Origin: JBBQVS01 sp963792705
GTDB taxonomy: Bacteria; Chloroflexota; Ktedonobacteria; Ktedonobacterales; Ktedonobacteraceae
Assembly (NCBI GenBank): GCA_963792705.1
Contig: CAWBXD010000001.1
Location: forward strand, 186,001-250,000
Reading direction: 5' to 3'
DNA: 64,000 nucleotides
Shown piece after piece: positions 9,211 through 17,781 of this stretch. The position numbers and the translations under genes were made by a program. Numbering within the stretch: position 1 is the stretch's first letter; the number at the start of each line of letters is the position of its first letter. The notes beneath the pieces were generated by a model. That model was not told the DNA's origin, did no database searches, and was given only the letters and a program-made list of their open reading frames with translations.

Positions 9211-9399
9211 ATGGATACAACTCGCACAACCAACCTTACCGCTAATTGCCCAGAGTGTGATGCGGCAGTCAACTTGCAAGGGCTGCTGGTCAACGAGATT
9301 ATATATTGTCCCGATTGCAATGCTGAATTAGAAGTATTGAACCTGGAACAACCTGCCGTTGCCTTGGCACCAAAGGTCGAAGAGGATTGGGGAGAATAA
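9211..9399 (+). CDS. lysW: LysW amino-group carrier protein
   Basis: This 62-residue acidic protein has two CPEC/CPDC zinc-knuckle pairs (NCPECDAA, YCPDCNAE) and the invariant C-terminal EDWGE. The terminal Glu gamma-carboxyl is the attachment site for the alpha-amino group of 2-aminoadipate. LysW carries the intermediates through LysX, LysZ, LysY, LysJ and LysK in the AAA lysine pathway. AGGAGAAAC precedes the ATG. It is the first gene of the operon, directly behind the two T-boxes. Confidence 0.96.
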   Translation: MDTTRTTNLTANCPECDAAVNLQGLLVNEIIYCPDCNAELEVLNLEQPAVALAPKVEEDWGE

Positions 9400-9400
9400 C

Positions 9401-10267
9401 ATGACGCATATCGCTATCCTCACCTCCCGTGTACGCGTGGAAGAGAAACTCTTAATCGAGGCGTTAGGCCGCCGCAATGTCACATTCGATATTATCGACG
9501 ATGGCGAACTCCTGCTCGATTTGGCACAACCAAACGCGCGCTGGCAAGCATACGATGCCGTCTTGTGTCGAAGCATGAGTCAATCACGCGGCCTTGCTGT
9601 ACTCTATGTCCTGGAGCATTGGGGTATTCCAGTTTTTAATTCCGCAACAGTGACCGCGACGTGCAATGATAAGCTGCTCACCACACTTGCCCTATTACAC
9701 GCTCATGTACCAACACCGCGTACTCTGCTGGCCTTTGATGCACCAACCGCTGTACGCGGCATTGAGACCTTGGGCTATCCTGCCGTGCTTAAGCCTGTTA
9801 CTGGTTCCTGGGGACGCTTACTTGCGCGCATCAATGATCGTGACGCTGCAGAAGCTGTACTAGAGCATCAAGAGACGCTTGGTTCCTATCAGCATCATAC
9901 ACACTATATTCAGCAGTACATCGACAAGCCACACCGTGATATTCGCGCTTTTGTCGTCGGTGGACAAACCGTCTGCGCTATTTATCGTACCAGCGAACAT
10001 TGGGTAACAAATACCGCTCGTGGAGCAGTGACAAGCAACTGTCCCGTCACATCAGAACTTGATGATTTGTGTACTCGCGCCGCACGAGCTGTTGGGGGCG
10101 GCATTCTAGCAATCGACGTACTCGAAGATGTGGAACAAGGTCTACTTGTCAATGAGATCAACGCTACAATGGAGTTTCGTAATAGCATTGCTCCGACAGG
10201 CGTCGATATCCCCGGCTTGATGCTGGATTATGTGTTGAGCCATGCGCGAGAGGGAGTCCTACAGTGA
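9401..10267 (+). CDS. lysX: LysX, LysW-alpha-aminoadipate ligase
   Basis: The 288-residue ATP-grasp ligase of the RimK/LysX group joins 2-aminoadipate to the LysW C-terminus using ATP. Visible motifs are PAVLKPVTGSWGRLLARI (ATP-grasp lid), NEINATMEFRNS at the C-terminus (metal/substrate signature seen in LysX-type enzymes) and the basic IDKPHRDIRAFV segment. The ATG at 9401 is chosen rather than an upstream in-frame start, because it lies one base after the lysW stop with GGGGAGAA as ribosome site. The stop overlaps the lysY start by four bases (GTGA). Confidence 0.95.
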   Translation: MTHIAILTSRVRVEEKLLIEALGRRNVTFDIIDDGELLLDLAQPNARWQAYDAVLCRSMSQSRGLAVLYVLEHWGIPVFNSATVTATCNDKLLTTLALLHAHVPTPRTLLAFDAPTAVRGIETLGYPAVLKPVTGSWGRLLARINDRDAAEAVLEHQETLGSYQHHTHYIQQYIDKPHRDIRAFVVGGQTVCAIYRTSEHWVTNTARGAVTSNCPVTSELDDLCTRAARAVGGGILAIDVLEDVEQGLLVNEINATMEFRNSIAPTGVDIPGLMLDYVLSHAREGVLQ

Positions 10268-11325
10268 GCACTATTCGCGTTGCAATCGTTGGAGGGTCAG
10301 GCTACACAGGCGGTGAATTGATTCGCTTGTTACTCTTCCATCCGCATGTTGAGATCGCACAGGTAGCTTCAAGTAGTCACGCGGGACAATATGTCCACAG
10401 TTCTCACCCGAACCTGCGTAAGCTCTGCACGTTGCAGTTTTGTCATCCCGATGACCTAACATCATGTGACCTTGTATTTCTCTGTCAACCGCATGGTGTG
10501 TCATCTCAAGAAATTGAACGTTATCGAGTGCTTGCACCACGTATCATCGACCTGTCGGCGGATTTCCGTTTGCGTTCACCAGAACTCTATCAGCAGTGGT
10601 ATGGCGAGGTTCATTCAGCAACCGCTCTACAATCACAAGCCGTGTATGGTTTACCAGAACTACATAGAGGAGAACTACGTGAGGCATTATTAGTAAGCGG
10701 AACGGGATGTATGGCAACGGCGGCTATTCTAGGGCTTGCTCCTCTGTTTCGGGCACGACTAGCCGATGAAGCCATTCCACTTGTTGTTGACGCGAAAGTT
10801 GGCTCCTCTGCTAGCGGTGCAACGCCTGGCGCGAGTAGTCATCATCCGGATCGTAGCGGTGCTGTTCGTTCCTTTCAACCAACGCGTCACCGTCATACTG
10901 CCGAACTAATACAAGAGTTAGGGCTGCTAAACGAGGGCGCGTTGCGGCAACATATCGCGTTTTCGGCTACTGCAATTGAACTGGTACGCGGTGTGCTGGT
11001 TACTGCTCATGTCTTTCTAAAAGAGCGTATTGATGAACGTGCCTTGTGGCGACTCTATCGTGAAGCCTACCAGCATGAGCCATTCATACGCATCGTCAAA
11101 GAGCGTAGCGGTGTCTATCGCTATCCTGAACCAAAAATTCTTGCGGGTAGCAACTATTGCGACATCGGCTTTGAGTATGATCCTGAACAACAACGTGTCG
11201 TAGTCATCGCTGCTCTGGACAACCTGATGAAGGGCGCGGCTGGAAATGCAGTACAGGCCCTTAACGCCATGAACGACTGGGATGAGACAACGGGGTTGAC
11301 CTTCCCCGGCTTGCATCCAGCATAA
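10264..11325 (+). CDS. lysY: LysY, LysW-aminoadipate 6-phosphate reductase
   Basis: The 353-residue ArgC-family NADPH-dependent reductase converts LysW-aminoadipyl phosphate to the semialdehyde. The N-terminal Rossmann motif is VAIVGGSGYTGGELIRLL. The catalytic Cys is residue 149 in SGTGCMATAAILGLAPL, followed by the GSSASGATPGASSHHPDRSG region. Translation starts with GTG at 10264, overlapping the lysX stop. ArgC proper is the alternative name for this family, but the operon context favours LysY. Confidence 0.94.
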   Translation: MSTIRVAIVGGSGYTGGELIRLLLFHPHVEIAQVASSSHAGQYVHSSHPNLRKLCTLQFCHPDDLTSCDLVFLCQPHGVSSQEIERYRVLAPRIIDLSADFRLRSPELYQQWYGEVHSATALQSQAVYGLPELHRGELREALLVSGTGCMATAAILGLAPLFRARLADEAIPLVVDAKVGSSASGATPGASSHHPDRSGAVRSFQPTRHRHTAELIQELGLLNEGALRQHIAFSATAIELVRGVLVTAHVFLKERIDERALWRLYREAYQHEPFIRIVKERSGVYRYPEPKILAGSNYCDIGFEYDPEQQRVVVIAALDNLMKGAAGNAVQALNAMNDWDETTGLTFPGLHPA

Positions 11326-11341
11326 AGAGAGGATACAGAAA

Positions 11342-12286
11342 ATGACACTTGTAGTCAAAATTGGCGGAAGCGCGGGCGTTGCAACAACAACCATTGTTCG
11401 TGACATTGCACAATATGTGGCTAATGGGCAACGTGTAGTGTTGCTACACGGTGGTTCCGACCTGACGAACACACTATCGGAGCAGCTAGGGCATGACATA
11501 CGTATGGTCACATCACCAAGCGGTATGGTGAGTCGCTATACGGATAGTGAAACGTTGCGCCTCTACGCAATGGCGGTCGCGGGTCAGTTGAATACCGAAC
11601 TCGTGGCCTTGCTACAACAACACGGTGTCAATGCGCTTGGTCTTGCAGGTGTAGATGGACGACTGTTACTTGCCAGGCGTAAAGCCGTTGTCCGTTCGCT
11701 TACGCCAGAGGGTCGTATCCAAATTTTACGCGACGACTATACTGGGCAGATTGAGCAGGTCAATAGCAACTTGCTTACCCTACTGCTTGATGCTGGCTAT
11801 ACACCCGTTATCGCTCCACTCGCGCTAAGTCACGATGGCGAACGCCTCAACGTTGACGGCGACCGGGCAGCAGCGGCAGTTGCCAGCGCACTACACGCGG
11901 AGACACTGATGCTCATGACCAATGTCCCTGGCTTGCTTGCCAGTAGAGACGATCCAACCACGCTTATACATAACATTCCGGCTGAGCAGCTTGATAACTA
12001 TATGCAGTATGCACAGGGGCGCATGCGGAAAAAATTGCTGGGAGCACAAGAAGCTTTCAACGGCGGTGTTTCAAGGGTTTGCATAGGCAGTACCTCTTTA
12101 ATCGAGGTGTTAAATGGCTCAGGGACCACGATTTCTGTAGGGACCGATTCATCGCGTCCTTCTGGCATCGCCAACGCTGAAAAGGACGCGATGAATCGGT
12201 CCCTACATCGTATATGTTCAACTCAAGATACAATCGCTAACGAGAACGCGATGAATCGGTCCTTACAAACGACAAGAACACGATAA
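11342..12286 (+). CDS. lysZ: LysZ, LysW-aminoadipate kinase, with repeat-derived C-terminal tail
   Basis: The 314-residue amino acid kinase family protein (ArgB-like) phosphorylates the LysW-bound aminoadipate. Visible motifs are VVKIGGSAG at the N-terminus, LLHGGSDLTN, NVDGDRAAAAVA and the RMRKKLLGAQEAFNGGVSRVCIG C-terminal region. The normal kinase fold ends near GSGTTIS, residue 265. Residues 266-314 are translated from a complete family A palindrome (12137-12206) and a second partial copy (12246-12266). This makes the protein about 45-50 residues longer than typical LysZ proteins. The tail (EKDAMNRSL and ENAMNRSL repeats) has no recognisable domain and may be disordered. Confidence 0.93.
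   Translation: MTLVVKIGGSAGVATTTIVRDIAQYVANGQRVVLLHGGSDLTNTLSEQLGHDIRMVTSPSGMVSRYTDSETLRLYAMAVAGQLNTELVALLQQHGVNALGLAGVDGRLLLARRKAVVRSLTPEGRIQILRDDYTGQIEQVNSNLLTLLLDAGYTPVIAPLALSHDGERLNVDGDRAAAAVASALHAETLMLMTNVPGLLASRDDPTTLIHNIPAEQLDNYMQYAQGRMRKKLLGAQEAFNGGVSRVCIGSTSLIEVLNGSGTTISVGTDSSRPSGIANAEKDAMNRSLHRICSTQDTIANENAMNRSLQTTRTR
12137..12206. repeat. Palindromic repeat element, family A, inside lysZ
   Basis: Perfect 24-bp arms lie at 12137-12160 and 12183-12206. The element begins exactly at codon 266 of lysZ and is read in the frame GTA-GGG-ACC. A right half-element with one change lies at 12246-12266. Together they encode the last 49 residues. Confidence 0.88.
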
Positions 12287-12315
12287 ATTTGTATATATTC
12301 GGAAAGGGGTCACGT

Positions 12316-14706
12316 ATGATTTCAACCATTGATATAGAAAATACCTATACAAGCGGTGTCTATGGGAAACGCGGCGTTGCTATCATGCGTGGTAGTGGTG
12401 CGTCTGTATGGGATGCTGAGGGACGCGAATACCTAGATTGCACGGCTGGCTATGGTGTAGCAAATATCGGGCATGGACGTGTAGAGATTGCGGCAGCTCT
12501 AGCAGAACAGGCACAACGCCTCATCACCTGTCCAGAAATTTTTTATAATGATGTTCGTGGACGCCTACTTGAACGACTAGCACAACTTACACCGGCAGGA
12601 CTTGACCATATCTTCCTCTGCAATAGCGGGACCGAGGCCGTTGAAGGAGCGTTCAAATTCGCACGACTGGCAACAGGACGTACAGGTATTATTGCGACCC
12701 TGCGCGGTTTTCATGGGCGTACAATGGGAGCACTATCCGCAACCTGGGAGCCACACTACCGCGAACCCTTCGCGCCTCTGCTCCCCGGTGTAACCCATAT
12801 TCGCTATAACAATCTCGCTGCTGCCGAAGCCGCGATTACCGAAGAGACCGCCGCCGTGATTATCGAAGTCGTGCAAGGCGAAGGCGGTGTGCATGTGGCA
12901 GATGAAGCGTATATACAAGGACTTGCTACTCTTTGTCATGAACGTGGAGCCTTATTGATTGTGGATGAAGTGCAGACAGGCTTTGGACGTACCGGACGCC
13001 TGTTCGCCTGTGAGCATTACGATCTGCAACCCGACATTCTCTGTCTTGCGAAATCCATCGCTGGTGGAGTACCGATGGGTGCTGTTTGCCTGGGACCACG
13101 CGTCATGGAAAGTGGACGCATTACAAAGGGCGTACATGGAAGCACCTTTGGTGGCAATCCATTGGCCTGTGCCGCCGCACTCACCACACTTGATATTCTT
13201 GAACGTGAGGCCCTTCCACAACGCGCCGCCACTCTTGGTGCATATGCCCTTGAACGTCTACGAGCTATTCGTTCACCACTCATCCGAGAGGTGCGTGGGC
13301 GTGGCCTTCTGCTCGGTATCGAACTGACACGCCGCGCACAACCCTATCTCGAAGCCCTCTTCACGCGTGGCATCCTCGCTCTGCAAGCTGGTCCGAATGT
13401 TATTCGTCTGTTGCCACCTCTTGTGATTACAGAAGCACAACTAGAGCATGTCCTAGATGCTATCGAAGAGGTTTTAACAGGTGAGAGTACCTACATAGGC
13501 ATTAGTAGCATGACAGGGGCAAGCCCTGTCACTACCATACAAGAACCTCACGAATACCGCCGCGAAGCGGCAGGCAGTATAGTAGTGACAGGGCTTGCCC
13601 CTGTCATGTCCCCCGCCGCCTCTGTAAAGCTACTTCAATCCATGTTGACCATTCCGAGTTACTCGCGTCGAGAACAACACTTGGCACGACACTTGGTTGA
13701 GCAAGCTCAGCACATGGGACTACATGCATATATCGACGAAGTGGGCAACTTTGTTGCCAGCACTCAAAGTGACGTGAACTATGAGGGTCAACAACCTGTT
13801 ATCCTGCTTGGTCACATGGACACGGTGACAGGGAACATTCCGGTACGCATCGAGAACGGTCTGCTGTACGGACGTGGTGCGGTAGATGCGAAGGGACCAC
13901 TTGCCGCGTTTCTTGCAGCCACCGCTCGTATCGCACAGACAGGAGACGTACAACGCCCAATTATCGTCATTGGCGCGGTGGAAGAGGAGGCGGCAACATC
14001 GCGTGGAGCACATGCAGTTGTGAATCACTATCATCCTTCGGCCTGTATTATTGGTGAACCAAGTGGTAGCCAAGCGGTGACGATTGGTTATAAAGGTCGC
14101 TTGCTGGTCGAGTGTTGTGTTACACGTCCCTCAAGTCATAGTGCTGGCCCGCGCCAGAATAGTAGCGAAGTTGCGGTAGCCTTGTGGGAACGTGTCCGCT
14201 CGCACTCCGCTGAGTGGAACGCGCAACACGCGTCGAACTCATCGTTCGCTGCACTCTTACCATCCCTACGAAGCATCACCAGTACACAGAACGGCTTGGA
14301 GGAGCAAACACACATGTTGCTTGGCTATCGTCTTCCCCCTGACTACGATAGTGCGGCCTTACAAGCGCAGCTAGAGCAATGGGGTCACGAGGAGGGTGTG
14401 CAACTCCAGTTTTCAGGTGAGGAGGCCGCATTTCAATCTACGCGTACAACACCTGTAGCACGCGCATTTCTTTCGGCAATCCGAGCAACAGGTGGGCAAC
14501 CGACCTTCAAACACAAAACAGGAACATCGGATATGAATGTTGTTGGACCATTGTGGGGCCAGAATATCCTCGCCTATGGTCCTGGTGACGCAAGCCTTGA
14601 CCATACGCCCAATGAGCATATTCGGTTAACCGAATACTCACACGCTATCGACGTACTTGAAATCGTGCTGCGAGACCTCTCACAGCAGCGAGAGGTGACA
14701 CAATGA
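12316..14706 (+). CDS. lysJ-lysK: LysJ-LysK fusion: LysW-aminoadipate semialdehyde transaminase + LysW-lysine hydrolase
   Basis: One 796-residue frame holds two enzymes. Residues ~1-390 are a class III PLP aminotransferase (LysJ; LFLCNSGTEAVEGAFKFAR-type motif, LLIVDEVQTGFGRTGRLFA, catalytic Lys in CLAKSIAGGVPMGAV). Residues ~432-796 are an M20-family deacylase (LysK; LLGHMDTVTGNIPV, GRGAVDAKGPLAAF, VGAVEEEAATSRGA, GTSDMNVVGPLWG), which releases lysine from LysW. The linker (about 399-431) is encoded by a large palindrome (13510-13607). An internal in-frame ATG at 13606 would give a 366-residue LysK alone, so both forms are possible. The ATG at 12316 is preferred to an upstream TTG because GGAAAGGGG precedes it. 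The stop overlaps lysS (ATGA). Confidence 0.92.
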   Translation: MISTIDIENTYTSGVYGKRGVAIMRGSGASVWDAEGREYLDCTAGYGVANIGHGRVEIAAALAEQAQRLITCPEIFYNDVRGRLLERLAQLTPAGLDHIFLCNSGTEAVEGAFKFARLATGRTGIIATLRGFHGRTMGALSATWEPHYREPFAPLLPGVTHIRYNNLAAAEAAITEETAAVIIEVVQGEGGVHVADEAYIQGLATLCHERGALLIVDEVQTGFGRTGRLFACEHYDLQPDILCLAKSIAGGVPMGAVCLGPRVMESGRITKGVHGSTFGGNPLACAAALTTLDILEREALPQRAATLGAYALERLRAIRSPLIREVRGRGLLLGIELTRRAQPYLEALFTRGILALQAGPNVIRLLPPLVITEAQLEHVLDAIEEVLTGESTYIGISSMTGASPVTTIQEPHEYRREAAGSIVVTGLAPVMSPAASVKLLQSMLTIPSYSRREQHLARHLVEQAQHMGLHAYIDEVGNFVASTQSDVNYEGQQPVILLGHMDTVTGNIPVRIENGLLYGRGAVDAKGPLAAFLAATARIAQTGDVQRPIIVIGAVEEEAATSRGAHAVVNHYHPSACIIGEPSGSQAVTIGYKGRLLVECCVTRPSSHSAGPRQNSSEVAVALWERVRSHSAEWNAQHASNSSFAALLPSLRSITSTQNGLEEQTHMLLGYRLPPDYDSAALQAQLEQWGHEEGVQLQFSGEEAAFQSTRTTPVARAFLSAIRATGGQPTFKHKTGTSDMNVVGPLWGQNILAYGPGDASLDHTPNEHIRLTEYSHAIDVLEIVLRDLSQQREVTQ
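13510..13607. repeat. Palindrome B encoding the LysJ-LysK linker
   Basis: The arms at 13510-13535 and 13582-13607 are perfect over 26 bp (ATGACAGGGGCAAGCCCTGT...) and extend to 31 bp with one mismatch. The 98-bp element also holds an inner GCCGC..GCGGC hairpin. It differs in sequence from family A. A short relative (GGGGCCAGCCCTGTC) lies in the GT39-like gene at about 39541-39556. Confidence 0.88.
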
Positions 14707-15836
14707 GATCACTTGCAATTCTTGACTCAACCCTGCGCGAGGGCGAACAATTCACGGGAGCTTGTTTTACGCTGGAACAGCGTTTGACCATAGCACGTCT
14801 CCTGGCCGCGATTGGTGTAAGCTTTATCGAAGTGCCATCTCCCATCGCATCGCCGGAGACACAACAAGCGGTTCTTGCGTTATGCAATCTCGATTTGCAC
14901 GCGCACATTGTCGCCCATGTGCGCTGTGTCGAAGCCGATGTGCAGGCCGCGTTGGACACGCCCGTCTACGGTCTCAATCTCTTTTACGGCACCTCGACGC
15001 AGTTACGCACGTTCAGTCATGGACGCCGTATCGAACAGATGATTGCTGACGCAGTGCCATTGGTGAAGCGTGTCCGTGACGCAGGTCGCTATGTACGCTT
15101 CTCTGCTGAAGATGCCTTTCGCAGTGATCTCGTCGATCTGCTCCATGTCTTCGATGCCGTTGTCGATGCGGGTGTACAGCGTATTGGTTTACCTGACACG
15201 GTGGGTATTGCCACCACGCGGCAAGTTGAGCAGCTTGTACAGCTTTGTCACCATCGTTACCCTCATGTTGGTATCGAGTTTCATGGACATAACGATACAG
15301 GTTGCGCTAATGCGAATACGATAGCCGCGTTAGAGGCTGGTGCGGACTGCCTGGACGTGACCGCGTTAGGCATCGGCGAGCGTAATGGTATTGCCGCTCT
15401 TAGTGGACTTATCGCGCAACTCTACATTCATTATCCCGAACTGCTGTTGGAGTATGACCTGACACAGGTCGCGCCACTTGACCAATTTGTCGCGTCCTGT
15501 CTCGGTCTCGCTATCCCTTTCAACACACCTATCACTGCGCCAAGTGCCTTCACGCACAAAGCTGGTGTACATACAAAAGCTGTTCTACGTAACCCACGCG
15601 CTTACGAGGTGCTTGACCCTGCCGACTTTGGCCTCATGCGTCATGTCGATATTGGTTCGCGTGTCACTGGTCGTTATGCCGTTGGACATCGCGTCGCATC
15701 GCTTGGCTTACAGCTAAGCAATGACGAAATCGCTACACTCACTCACGCTCTCAAAGCTCGAACCGAAAACGGTACCCTCAATCAGGAAGAGGTTGACGCC
15801 TTTATTCAATCCTGGTGCGCTGGCGTAGGAGCATAA
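14703..15836 (+). CDS. lysS: Homocitrate synthase
   Basis: The 377-residue HMGL-like TIM-barrel acyltransferase starts with LAILDSTLREGEQF, the DxTLRxGEQ motif that binds the metal and 2-oxoacid. It also has GLPDTVGIAT and EFHGHNDTGCANANTIAALEAGAD, with the HxH metal ligands. It condenses 2-oxoglutarate and acetyl-CoA to homocitrate, the first step of the AAA pathway. Relatives include 2-isopropylmalate synthase and NifV; the operon with homoaconitase, homoisocitrate dehydrogenase and LysW genes decides for homocitrate synthase. The ATG overlaps the lysJK stop by four bases. Confidence 0.92.
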   Translation: MRSLAILDSTLREGEQFTGACFTLEQRLTIARLLAAIGVSFIEVPSPIASPETQQAVLALCNLDLHAHIVAHVRCVEADVQAALDTPVYGLNLFYGTSTQLRTFSHGRRIEQMIADAVPLVKRVRDAGRYVRFSAEDAFRSDLVDLLHVFDAVVDAGVQRIGLPDTVGIATTRQVEQLVQLCHHRYPHVGIEFHGHNDTGCANANTIAALEAGADCLDVTALGIGERNGIAALSGLIAQLYIHYPELLLEYDLTQVAPLDQFVASCLGLAIPFNTPITAPSAFTHKAGVHTKAVLRNPRAYEVLDPADFGLMRHVDIGSRVTGRYAVGHRVASLGLQLSNDEIATLTHALKARTENGTLNQEEVDAFIQSWCAGVGA

Positions 15837-15920
15837 CAATCGTCTGTACGGGTCTGATGTATCACGCCCTGTTCGCCATCTATATACATTAAAGAACACG
15901 CAGAAAGAAGGATTACCACA

Positions 15921-17171
15921 ATGGGAACATTAACCGAAGAGATTTTTAGCCACAAGTTGGGACGACCTGTTGAGCAAGGTGAGACCGTTATTGTAGATGT
16001 TGATCGTGTAATGAGTCATGACACGACAAGTCCTCTCGCAATTCAGGCATTCCGCAAGCTGTCACAACAGAGTGGAGGGCGTGTCTTCAATCCGCGTCGC
16101 TCGCATATCGTGTTCGACCACATTATCCCAGCCGCGACGATTGCCGCCGCTACCTTGCAACGCGATATTCGCACCTTTGCGCGTGAGCAGGATATCACCA
16201 TCCTACAAGAGGGTATCTGTCATCAAGTCATGCCGGAGCGTGGCTATGTCGTACCTGGGAGCATCATCGTGGGTGCCGATAGCCACACCTGCACCTATGG
16301 TGCGCTTGGTGCTTTCGCTACTGGCATGGGGTCAACCGATATCGGTGTTGCCTACGCTACGGGTCGCACGTGGTTCCGTGTCCCCACAACGCTCAACATC
16401 GAGATTACAGGAACATTGCCCTTTGGTGTGTATGCCAAAGATATCACCTTTGAAATGGTGCGACAGGTTGGCGTCGATGGCGCGAACTATCGTGCCATCG
16501 AGTATACGGGCGATCTGGTCGAGCACCTTTCGGTTAGTGAACGCTTCACCTTTTGTAACATGGCTATCGAGATGGGTGGCAAGGCAGGTCTTGTCACACC
16601 TGACGCGATTACGCAGGAATGGCTACGTGGTCGAACGGAGGTCGAATACCCTATGCTCGCGCCACGCAATCCACAGTATGAACAGACCTTCCATATTGAT
16701 GCATCACAACTACAACCGATGATTGCCTGTCCACCCGATGTAAACAACGTCGTCCCTGTAGATGCTGTGACAAATGTAGAGATCGATCAAGTGTTTTTAG
16801 GCACCTGCACCAATGGACGCCTCGACGACCTCGCCATCGCTGCTGGCATCCTGCAAGGCAAGCAAATCCATCCTCGCACACGTATGGTTGTCGTTCCAGC
16901 ATCGCGTGAAGTTTATCTTGAGGCCATGCGCCTTGGCTACCTAGAAACCTTTGTTCGCGCGGGTGCTACCGTGGAAAATCCCGGTTGTGGACCATGCATT
17001 GGACGCCATCAAGGTGTGCTTGCCCCTGGCGAACGCGCCCTCACAACGATGAACCGCAACTTCACAGGGCGCATGGGCGACCCAACCGCCGAAATCTATC
17101 TTGGTAGTCCCGCCACCGCAGCGGCTACCGCGTTAAGTGGTCACATCGCGGACCCACGCGAATTTTTGTAA
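15921..17171 (+). CDS. lysT: Homoaconitase large subunit
   Basis: The 416-residue aconitase/LeuC-family protein binds a [4Fe-4S] cluster through Cys residues visible in DSHTCTYGALGAFATGMGSTD, LGTCTNGRLDDL and NPGCGPCIGRHQG. With LysU it converts homocitrate through homoaconitate to homoisocitrate. The length matches two-subunit prokaryotic homoaconitase/isopropylmalate isomerase enzymes. AAGGATTACCACA precedes the ATG. The small-subunit gene follows after a 121-bp spacer occupied by a palindrome. Confidence 0.92.
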   Translation: MGTLTEEIFSHKLGRPVEQGETVIVDVDRVMSHDTTSPLAIQAFRKLSQQSGGRVFNPRRSHIVFDHIIPAATIAAATLQRDIRTFAREQDITILQEGICHQVMPERGYVVPGSIIVGADSHTCTYGALGAFATGMGSTDIGVAYATGRTWFRVPTTLNIEITGTLPFGVYAKDITFEMVRQVGVDGANYRAIEYTGDLVEHLSVSERFTFCNMAIEMGGKAGLVTPDAITQEWLRGRTEVEYPMLAPRNPQYEQTFHIDASQLQPMIACPPDVNNVVPVDAVTNVEIDQVFLGTCTNGRLDDLAIAAGILQGKQIHPRTRMVVVPASREVYLEAMRLGYLETFVRAGATVENPGCGPCIGRHQGVLAPGERALTTMNRNFTGRMGDPTAEIYLGSPATAAATALSGHIADPREFL

Positions 17172-17174
17172 TAC

Positions 17175-17259
17175 AACTTGCTGTAGGGACCGATTTATCG
17201 CGTCCTCGTTGGCAATCAATATCGTACAGGACGTGACAAATCGGTCCCTACAGCAAGTT
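17175..17259. repeat. Palindromic repeat element, family A, between lysT and lysU
   Basis: The arms at 17175-17206 and 17228-17259 are 32 bp with two mismatches. They hold the family A core (17183-17251, 69 bp) extended by AACTTGCT/AGCAAGTT. It lies inside the operon, where a stable RNA hairpin could affect mRNA stability or attenuate downstream expression. Confidence 0.85.
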
Positions 17260-17292
17260 GTTCGTAATCATAATCGAAAGGAACATACAATC

Positions 17293-17781
17293 ATGAGCCG
17301 AATCTGGATGCTTGGCGATAACATCAATACAGACGTAATCATTCCTGGACGCTATAATGTAACAACTGACCGCGCTCAACTGGCGAAATATTGTCTCTGC
17401 GAAATTCTCCCCGATTTTGCACAGCAGGTGCAGCCGGGCGATGTAGTCATGGGTGGTCATAACTTTGGCTGTGGCTCCTCACGTGAGCACGCTCCAGCCT
17501 CCATTCTTGCATGTGGTGTACGTGTCGTCATCGCACGTAGCTTTGCGCGTATCTTCTATCGTAACTCTGTGAACATCGGTTTGCCCGTCCTCGTATGTGA
17601 AGAGGCGGTACTGGCGAGCCGCGATGGACAGCGCATAGAGGTTGACCTGAGCACAGGTATCATTCACAATATTGATTTAGAGCAGACGTTTCAGGCTGAA
17701 CCACTTACACCCTTTATTGCGCGTATCGTGGCCGCTGGGGGCATCATTAACTACATTCAGCAAGAAGGGACCTTACGATGA
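17293..17781 (+). CDS. lysU: Homoaconitase small subunit
   Basis: The 162-residue LeuD/aconitase swivel-domain protein shows NINTDVIIPGRYN and GGHNFGCGSSREHAPASI, the substrate-recognition loop and conserved core of the small subunits. It pairs with LysT. The ATG at 17293 is chosen because AAAGGAAC stands upstream and the homology starts here. A longer frame reading back through the palindrome is not credible. The stop overlaps the next start (ATGA). Confidence 0.93.
   Translation: MSRIWMLGDNINTDVIIPGRYNVTTDRAQLAKYCLCEILPDFAQQVQPGDVVMGGHNFGCGSSREHAPASILACGVRVVIARSFARIFYRNSVNIGLPVLVCEEAVLASRDGQRIEVDLSTGIIHNIDLEQTFQAEPLTPFIARIVAAGGIINYIQQEGTLR

Noticed and set aside
17137..17292. Longer start for lysU reading through the upstream palindrome
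   Set aside because: The extra residues (CRDRFIASS...) come from the family A element; ribosome site and homology begin at 17293.
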